Positions 6,409 to 11,462 of a stretch of 11,462 nt of DNA are shown in pieces (position 1 is the first letter of the stretch; the number at the start of each line of letters is the position of its first letter). Below the pieces are notes generated by a model. That model saw only the letters and a list, made by a program, of their open reading frames with translations, was not told where the DNA came from and did no database searches. A program made the translations under genes and the position numbers. The DNA lies in assembly GCA_017407365.1 (NCBI GenBank), contig JAFQWR010000114.1, forward strand, positions 1-11,462, written 5' to 3'. Origin of the DNA: Clostridia bacterium. Lineage in GTDB: Bacteria > Bacillota > Clostridia > Christensenellales > HGM11417.

Positions 6409-9372
6409 TTAGCCCCAAAGATTCGGGAGACCGCCAAGATCAAAACCACCGTCCAGATCATCCTCAGGCTCCTCCTCTTCCTCCTCGGGAGCCTCCATCC
6501 ATACAGCCTTGAAGGCTTCACCTGCGGGCGCATTGAGAATATCGGCAGCGGAATAGGTATCACCCGAAGCATTCTGCCAATACATAAAGCGGTAGCCTGC
6601 ACGGGAGGGAGCGCCAATGACGCTGCTCGTAGACATAAAGAAATCCAGGAAGTCCTCTGTTACGGTTATCGTATCCACCGCGCCAAGCTCGTACGAGAAG
6701 GTGGCATTGTATACCACAACCCTGTGCGTAGAATTCCAACGGTAGTTCCATTTCAGCTCGTCTGCGCTTTCTGCGTCGGTGAACACGGTAAGGTCCATAC
6801 AACGGTAGAATGCGTTTGCATTGATTTTCTGAATGCTTACAGGCAGGAATACCGACTGAAGGCTAACAGCGTTCATAAATGCGCCCTCATCGATTACCTC
6901 AAGCGAGGTGGGAAGCACGATATTCTTTAAGGATACGGCATTGTAGAAGGCGTATTTACCGATGGATGCGAGCGAAGCGCCAAGCGTGATGTTTTTCAGC
7001 TTCGTGCACTGATAGAAGGCATAATCACCAATCGACTGCACGGAATCTGCCAGCGTCACGTTTTTAAGACGGGTGGACTCCTTAAAGCAGCCCTCGGGAA
7101 TTGCCGTAACACCGTCCTCAACCGTCAGATTGACCAGACCGCCGTTTGCAAACGCTCTGTCGCCAATGGCGGTAATCTGACCGGGAAGAACAAGGTCCGC
7201 CAGCCTTGACGAGCCATAGAAGGCATATTCGCCAATACTGAATTCCTTTTGGGGGAATACCAGCTTACGCAGCTGCGTGCAACCGTAGAAGGCAAAGGGC
7301 TCGATAACGGAAACCTGCGTTTCGGAAAAATCCACGATGTCGATCGTTTGACAGCGATAGAAGGCACTTCTGCCAATTTTGTTAATCTGCTCGGGAAGCG
7401 TCAGGTTAAACAGGCTGGCACAGCCGTAGAAGGTGTATGCCCCGATCTCCGTCAGGTTATCGTTCAGGATAACGGACTGAAGCTCTTCACACAGGAAGAA
7501 TGCGCCCTGTCCGATATACTCGATATTGTATAAGCCGTTGATGTCAGTCAGCGTGGAATAACCAAAGAAGGCATAATCTGCAATACCCTTTGTTTCCTCA
7601 CGGATATCGATGGTAACAGGTAAGGTGCTGCCTTCCTTTATAGCAGCGCCTACGATCCAGTTGCCGGCATAAATTGCGGTATCCTTTTCGGGCTTACTCC
7701 ACAGCGCGGTTTCTTCAAATACGTCAGCACCGATATGCTCAACCGTTTCGGGAACAACACGGTAGGGGTCAAACTCGTTGTTATCGAGCAGGGTGCAATA
7801 CAGGAAGGCATAATCCTGAATATCACGGACGCCATAGCCTAAGTTCAGGTTGGTAAGACCGCTGCAGCTGGTGAAGGCACAGCTGCCGATGACCTCAACG
7901 CTGTTTGCGGGTACAACCACACGCCAGAGGTTGGGGCAATATGCAAAGGCGTAGTCATTGATATACACAAGCGATCCGGGCGTTTCCAGCTTCAATAAGC
8001 CTAACGCGGAAGTAAACGCATTGCAGGCAATACCCACAATACCGTCCTTCAAGGGCTTTTCAACCCGGATGTGTTCACCGAAAACGTACTGTAGCTCTTC
8101 TTCGTTTACCGTATAGGTAGCATACGTATAGTAGTACGGAGAAATTTCGGTGAGCATAATATTCTCACCGTGGATACGGCAGGTAAGCAGCCAATCGTCC
8201 GCATAGATAAAGGTAACGGGCTCGTTTGCAATCTGCCCTGCTACCACCTGATCGTTATACAGCTTGGTGTTTCCGAAGGCGTACTGCTCTACCCTGCTCG
8301 TTTCGGCAGGAATATCAACCTCTGCCAATGTGCCACAGCCAAAGAATGCCTTTGTGCAAATGGTTTTGGTAAACGGGGGAAGCACCACTCTTTCAAGCGC
8401 AGAGCAATCTTCAAACGCGCTTTCGCCAACCGTTTCTAACAGACAGCTCTCGGGGAAATTCAGCTCCTTCAGACTGGAACAGCTGCTGAACGAACCCTTG
8501 CCAAGCGTTCTGACATTCTTGTTGAAGTTTACCTTTTCTAATGCAGAGCAACCGTTAAAGGCCTCCTCACCGATAGAAAGAACGGATTCGGGAATGGTGA
8601 CCTCCTTTAAGGCAAAGCATTTGGTAAATGCGGATTTTGCAATGTATTCCACATCGGGAATATCAAATTTCTCAATACTCACGCAGTATGAATACGCATA
8701 CTCATCGATAAAGGTAAGTGAATCGGGGATGTTGATTTCGGTTAACGCACGGCAGCTCTGGAAGGCCTTTTTGCCGACAGAGGTTACCGTATCGGGAATC
8801 TCAATCGATTCCAGATAAACACAACCGTAGAATGCCGCATCACCGATGGTGGTGATATTTTTGCCAAGCGTAAGCTTGGTGATGGTTACGTTGTTTTTGA
8901 AGGCGTTGGGGCCGATAGCGGTTACGGGCTTATTTCTGTATTCGTCCTCGATGACGATTTCACCCGTAGCGGTGCCTGCACCGGTGATGGTGTAGGTGGC
9001 ATTATCCACAAGCGTGTAAATAAGACCGGTGCGATAGGGCTGATCGAACGGACAAACCTCCGACCATGGGGATTCTCTTAAACCCTTAGCGGAGGGAATT
9101 GCCTTTACGCGGATTTCGTAATGGCCTTCCTGCAGGTTCAGCCTGTTCAGATCCAGGCTGTTGGTATACACCTTTTGCTCCACACGTACGTTCAGATCTT
9201 TAGATACGACCTCAACCACGTAGTTTCGCACCTGCTCCACTCTGCTCCATGTGAGCGTAAACTCCTCATTCACCTTCAGATCGACGGGAGCCTCTGCCGC
9301 ATTACAGCCCATCATAGAAAGGACTGCGAGTACCAGAACGCCCATCAAAAGAAGTATCTTAAATTTTTTCAT
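6409..9372 (-). CDS. Surface lipoprotein with BspA-type leucine-rich repeats and a C-terminal InlB-like repeat
   Basis: This is a 987-residue predicted lipoprotein. It has a basic start (MKKFK), a hydrophobic stretch and a lipobox-like SMMGC with the lipidated Cys at 23. Residues about 30-115 resemble a fibronectin type III domain (strands around FTLTWSRVE and YEIRVKA). About 27 BspA/TpLRR-type repeats (LRR_5 family) follow between 148 and 865, with the core IG-x-x-A-F-x-x-C, interrupted at about 371-445 and 558-590. An InlB-like module (about 892-958, with GYRFMYWQN and FKAVW) and an acidic, Gly-rich tail (EEEEEEPEDD...) end the protein. AAGGAGG lies 4 bases before the ATG, a slightly short spacing. 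BspA-like LRR proteins bind host or microbial surface ligands in some species; the ligand here is unknown. It lies 102 bases downstream of the vWA gene and is probably co-transcribed with it. Confidence 0.92.
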   Translation of the reverse strand: MKKFKILLLMGVLVLAVLSMMGCNAAEAPVDLKVNEEFTLTWSRVEQVRNYVVEVVSKDLNVRVEQKVYTNSLDLNRLNLQEGHYEIRVKAIPSAKGLRESPWSEVCPFDQPYRTGLIYTLVDNATYTITGAGTATGEIVIEDEYRNKPVTAIGPNAFKNNVTITKLTLGKNITTIGDAAFYGCVYLESIEIPDTVTSVGKKAFQSCRALTEINIPDSLTFIDEYAYSYCVSIEKFDIPDVEYIAKSAFTKCFALKEVTIPESVLSIGEEAFNGCSALEKVNFNKNVRTLGKGSFSSCSSLKELNFPESCLLETVGESAFEDCSALERVVLPPFTKTICTKAFFGCGTLAEVDIPAETSRVEQYAFGNTKLYNDQVVAGQIANEPVTFIYADDWLLTCRIHGENIMLTEISPYYYTYATYTVNEEELQYVFGEHIRVEKPLKDGIVGIACNAFTSALGLLKLETPGSLVYINDYAFAYCPNLWRVVVPANSVEVIGSCAFTSCSGLTNLNLGYGVRDIQDYAFLYCTLLDNNEFDPYRVVPETVEHIGADVFEETALWSKPEKDTAIYAGNWIVGAAIKEGSTLPVTIDIREETKGIADYAFFGYSTLTDINGLYNIEYIGQGAFFLCEELQSVILNDNLTEIGAYTFYGCASLFNLTLPEQINKIGRSAFYRCQTIDIVDFSETQVSVIEPFAFYGCTQLRKLVFPQKEFSIGEYAFYGSSRLADLVLPGQITAIGDRAFANGGLVNLTVEDGVTAIPEGCFKESTRLKNVTLADSVQSIGDYAFYQCTKLKNITLGASLASIGKYAFYNAVSLKNIVLPTSLEVIDEGAFMNAVSLQSVFLPVSIQKINANAFYRCMDLTVFTDAESADELKWNYRWNSTHRVVVYNATFSYELGAVDTITVTEDFLDFFMSTSSVIGAPSRAGYRFMYWQNASGDTYSAADILNAPAGEAFKAVWMEAPEEEEEEPEDDLDGGFDLGGLPNLWG
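6778..8931 (-). repeat. Array of about 27 BspA-type LRRs
   Basis: The repeat is about 23 residues: L-x-x-I-x-I-P-x-x-V-x-x-I-G-x-x-A-F-x-x-C-x-x. Counted by the AF-x-x-C element there are about 27 copies, beginning at residues 157, 180, 203, 226, 248, 271, 294, 319, 342, 365, then 452, 475, 499, 522, 551, then 601, 624, 647, 670, 694, 717, 740, 762, 785, 808, 831 and 854. Seventeen keep the Cys. The two breaks divide the array into blocks of 10, 5 and 12. Confidence 0.88.
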
Positions 9373-9474
9373 ATTACCTCCTTGAGGCTTTCCGTAGACA
9401 TATACGGATTGCAGCTGAGGCCACCGAACGGTAGCCTCAACCGCTTATTCGGATTACTGTTTTATAAAGCACAG
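9373..9474 (-). other. Structured gap between the vWA and LRR lipoprotein genes
   Basis: This 102-base gap has a 10-bp hairpin (TGAGGCCACC 9416-9425, GGTAGCCTCA 9430-9439; one G-U pair in minus-strand RNA) and a 6-bp hairpin (TCCGTA 9391-9396, TACGGA 9403-9408). Neither is followed by a U-run, so neither looks like a terminator. TTGAGGCT (minus strand, 9433-9440) is also perfectly complementary to AGCCTCAA (minus strand, 9382-9389), which abuts the ribosome binding site. No clear promoter is seen. Confidence 0.55.
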
Positions 9475-11406
9475 CTATTGCTTCTTCTCTCTATTCTCCT
9501 TCCATTGCTTAATGAGCTCGTGCGGCCATTTGAACTTGAACTTACGAACCGCAATATCGAGCAGCATCAGAATCAGCGTTAAAATCAGGAACAGAATTCT
9601 GGGGTCAAAGGTTTTGTCGATATCCTTAACAAAGCCCTCAAACGGCGTAGCACGGTCGTTGAGATCCTCGATAAAGGAGCCGTTACCCGCCGCTGCAAGC
9701 AGAACGAGCATATCCTTGGGGGTATTCTGCTCCTCACCCACCACCTCCTCAACCTCCTGCTCAACCGAAAGATATTCCTCGGAATAGGAGAATGATTTGA
9801 AGAAATAGTAGGTATCAACAACCTCGTTTTTGTCGTTTACCTTATTCAGCGTAATTTTATACACACCGCCCTTAGTAACTACAAAGGTGCAACGGGTGTA
9901 GTTGCTGGAAGCATCTAACGGATTGAGCACATAGAAATCTGCATCGTGCATCTCCTGCTTGCTTTCAAACACGGATACCTCGCCGAGCTTCAATTCGGAA
10001 AGCACCGTTTCACCAAGCATTTTCTGCACGGTTGCAACGATTTTTTCACCTTCCTTCAAGGTGGAGAATACACTCATTTCATTGGTGTAATTATCCTCTG
10101 TCAAAACAACCTTGATGTCGCTGGGACGCAGGCTTTCGGTGGGCATCAGATTGTTTACAACGTTAGTGATAAACGTTCTGCCCACGATGCTGTTTATAAA
10201 TTCGGACGACCAATGACCCGTAAGGTCGCACATAAAGCTACCTACGGTACCCTTGCCGTATTTCCACTGTGCATAAATAGGCACCTCATAGTCACCCATC
10301 AGAATAAGCTCAGCGCCCTCGCGCACCTTCGTGCCGTGGAAGCCGTCCAGCTGTACCGCAAGGTGACTGCTGCTGTTGGGCAGGTAAACCATATTTTTAA
10401 CAAGGGGAGAATTTCTGGTGTATACAATGGGGTTGAAGGTTTCGTAAACCGTTTCCTTGATCGCCTCTGCGCAAAGCTCCTCACGCATGGCAACGGTTAC
10501 GTCCTCACGGGTTGCCTGAATCAGTCTGCCGCCGCCAAGCTCAACGGCGTTCTGCATCTTTTCGAGGTTCTCACCCGAAAGGTTGCCGTCAATACATACA
10601 ACCGAAAGGGTTACGTTGGGGTAATTTGCCTTGATCAGACCCTCGTAATCATCTGGCTTATCGGAGATTGCGGCGTCCGTTACCACCACGATGTGGCGTT
10701 TGGCAACCTTGTCGAGGGAATTCAACGAGATGTATGCACTTTCAAGAGCAGGAGCAAGCGTGGTGCCGCCGTTAGGCGTTAAGGTATTTAATGCCTTTAT
10801 GATCTCCTCCTCGCGCGTAACGGGGGTAAGATCTAAAACCTTATCCTCAACCGAGTCAAAGGTCATAATACCCATATAGTCGCGGGGGCTTAAAACCTTC
10901 ATTGCCGCAAAAACACCCGTCTTTGCGTAGTCCAGTCTGGTTTCGCCTTCCGAATCACTGCTTCCGCCCATGGAGCCGGAGGTATCCACAAGGAATATAA
11001 CGCCTACGGGAGGGGTATATTCGATTGCCTCAACGGGAAGCATAGACTGATATGCGGTGCCATATAAATCCTCACGGTTATAGGCGTTTGCCGTTTCTCC
11101 GTCCTCCTTCATACCGCCCACGGTGAGCATACCGCCGCCGTAGGTATGAACGTATTCGTTTAATTCCTCGTCATAGCCGCTGGGCATATCCGCAAAAGCG
11201 ATGTTGTTTAAGATGACCTGATCCCATGCGCAAAGCTCTTCTGCAGTCTGCGGCAGATCGTTCGACTTGATCTGCATGGTTTGGATCTCGAAGGGAGCAA
11301 TATTCCCCTCGTTCAGCATCTTTATAATTTCTAACGAGGTGTCTGCCGTTCTTTCGATGATCAGTATTTTCTTGAACAGCTCAAGGTTGTAATACGTGGT
11401 ATACAC
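9475..11406 (-). CDS. vWA/GATase-like membrane protein, C-terminal part of an interrupted gene
   Basis: The open frame codes for 643 residues from a GTG at 11406. Residues 11-125 resemble the first half of a glutamine-amidotransferase-like fold (KKILIIER, then YVHTYGGGMLTVGG). A vWA domain (about 133-315) is inserted, with an intact metal site (MIDAS): DTSGS 141-145, Thr215 or Thr216, and Asp244 in VVTDA. The second GATase-like half follows (about 344-420, AQWKYGKGTVGSFMCDL), then a beta-rich domain (430-540), a membrane helix (about 603-620) and a basic cytoplasmic tail. Homologues of this type, as I recall them, carry further N-terminal membrane segments and are 850 residues or more. The GTG has no ribosome binding site and would give a protein without an export signal, so it is probably not a true start. 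The vWA domain likely mediates metal-dependent binding outside the membrane. I read the gene as disrupted (see 11413-11415). Confidence 0.85.
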   Translation of the reverse strand: MYTTYYNLELFKKILIIERTADTSLEIIKMLNEGNIAPFEIQTMQIKSNDLPQTAEELCAWDQVILNNIAFADMPSGYDEELNEYVHTYGGGMLTVGGMKEDGETANAYNREDLYGTAYQSMLPVEAIEYTPPVGVIFLVDTSGSMGGSSDSEGETRLDYAKTGVFAAMKVLSPRDYMGIMTFDSVEDKVLDLTPVTREEEIIKALNTLTPNGGTTLAPALESAYISLNSLDKVAKRHIVVVTDAAISDKPDDYEGLIKANYPNVTLSVVCIDGNLSGENLEKMQNAVELGGGRLIQATREDVTVAMREELCAEAIKETVYETFNPIVYTRNSPLVKNMVYLPNSSSHLAVQLDGFHGTKVREGAELILMGDYEVPIYAQWKYGKGTVGSFMCDLTGHWSSEFINSIVGRTFITNVVNNLMPTESLRPSDIKVVLTEDNYTNEMSVFSTLKEGEKIVATVQKMLGETVLSELKLGEVSVFESKQEMHDADFYVLNPLDASSNYTRCTFVVTKGGVYKITLNKVNDKNEVVDTYYFFKSFSYSEEYLSVEQEVEEVVGEEQNTPKDMLVLLAAAGNGSFIEDLNDRATPFEGFVKDIDKTFDPRILFLILTLILMLLDIAVRKFKFKWPHELIKQWKENREKKQ

Positions 11407-11412
11407 GTCGTT

Positions 11413-11462
11413 TTAAATAAGCATGTTTCCGGAGCCGCTCATAGAGGATACGGTCACGGTAA
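11413..11462 (-). pseudogene. End of the upstream half of the vWA gene, closed by an in-frame TAA
   Basis: In the same frame as the 643-aa segment, the last 45 coding bases read TVTVSSMSGSGNMLI, then TAA (11413-11415), then NDVYTTYYNLE. The flanking sequence reads as one continuous beta-rich protein. If the stop were CAA (Gln), the junction LI-Q-ND would match the QNN/QND-x-Y-x-x-Y pattern I recall at this place in related vWA proteins. A single C-to-T change would explain it. TAA is a normal stop in rimP and in both large surface genes of this window, so codon reassignment is unlikely. The rest of the upstream half lies outside the window. Confidence 0.6.

Noticed and set aside
9946..10782. 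278-codon open frame on the plus strand
   Set aside because: It is antisense to the vWA gene, whose MIDAS motifs and domain order are clear; the plus-strand product resembles nothing.
11413..11415. Reassigned TAA codon (alternative genetic code)
   Set aside because: TAA terminates rimP, the lipoprotein gene and the giant gene at sensible places in the same window.
11404..11420. Programmed frameshift at TTTAAAA near the vWA stop
   Set aside because: The heptamer is not in the reading frame needed: a -1 slip from the other open frame does not enter the vWA frame. A nonsense substitution is simpler.

Overview
The window looks like a piece of a low-to-mid GC Bacillota (Clostridia-type) chromosome, probably from an uncultured gut lineage. 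The reasons are the rimP-nusA gene order, strong AGGAGG ribosome binding sites, and three very large extracytoplasmic proteins built from InlB-type repeats, BspA-type leucine-rich repeats (LRRs) and a vWA/GATase-like module. This assignment is inference from gene content; there is no rRNA or other taxonomic marker. Every supportable gene lies on the minus strand, so transcription runs from high to low coordinates.

Layout in transcription order. (1) 11462-9475: the C-terminal part of a membrane-anchored vWA protein. An in-frame TAA at 11413-11415 separates it from 15 upstream codons that look like the same protein, so the gene appears broken by a nonsense change (or a sequence error). (2) 9474-9373: a 102-base gap with two hairpins and a possible alternative pairing next to the next ribosome binding site. 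(3) 9372-6409: a 987-aa lipoprotein with a fibronectin-like N-terminal domain, about 27 BspA-type LRRs, one InlB-like repeat and an acidic tail. (4) 6408-6147: a 262-base gap with a long hairpin. (5) 6146-1134: a 1670-aa exported or membrane-anchored protein with InlB-type repeats at the N-terminus and a long Tyr-rich region in which an L-x-L-D-G-x-G motif recurs. (6) 1133-~933: a rho-independent terminator, followed by the promoter region of the housekeeping operon. (7) 932-1: promoter, hairpin leader, rimP (GTG start) and the 5' end of nusA, the beginning of the usual rimP-nusA-...-infB translation/transcription operon.

The three big genes form a cell-surface cluster: one is tethered by lipid, one by an N-terminal hydrophobic segment, and one by a C-terminal (and presumably N-terminal) membrane segment. 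No enzyme that would point to a defined pathway is present. I see no mobile element, CRISPR array, tRNA or rRNA. I do not find convincing evidence of a new molecular system. The observations most worth checking are the interrupted vWA gene, the repeated LDG motif of the giant protein, and the structured leaders and gaps.
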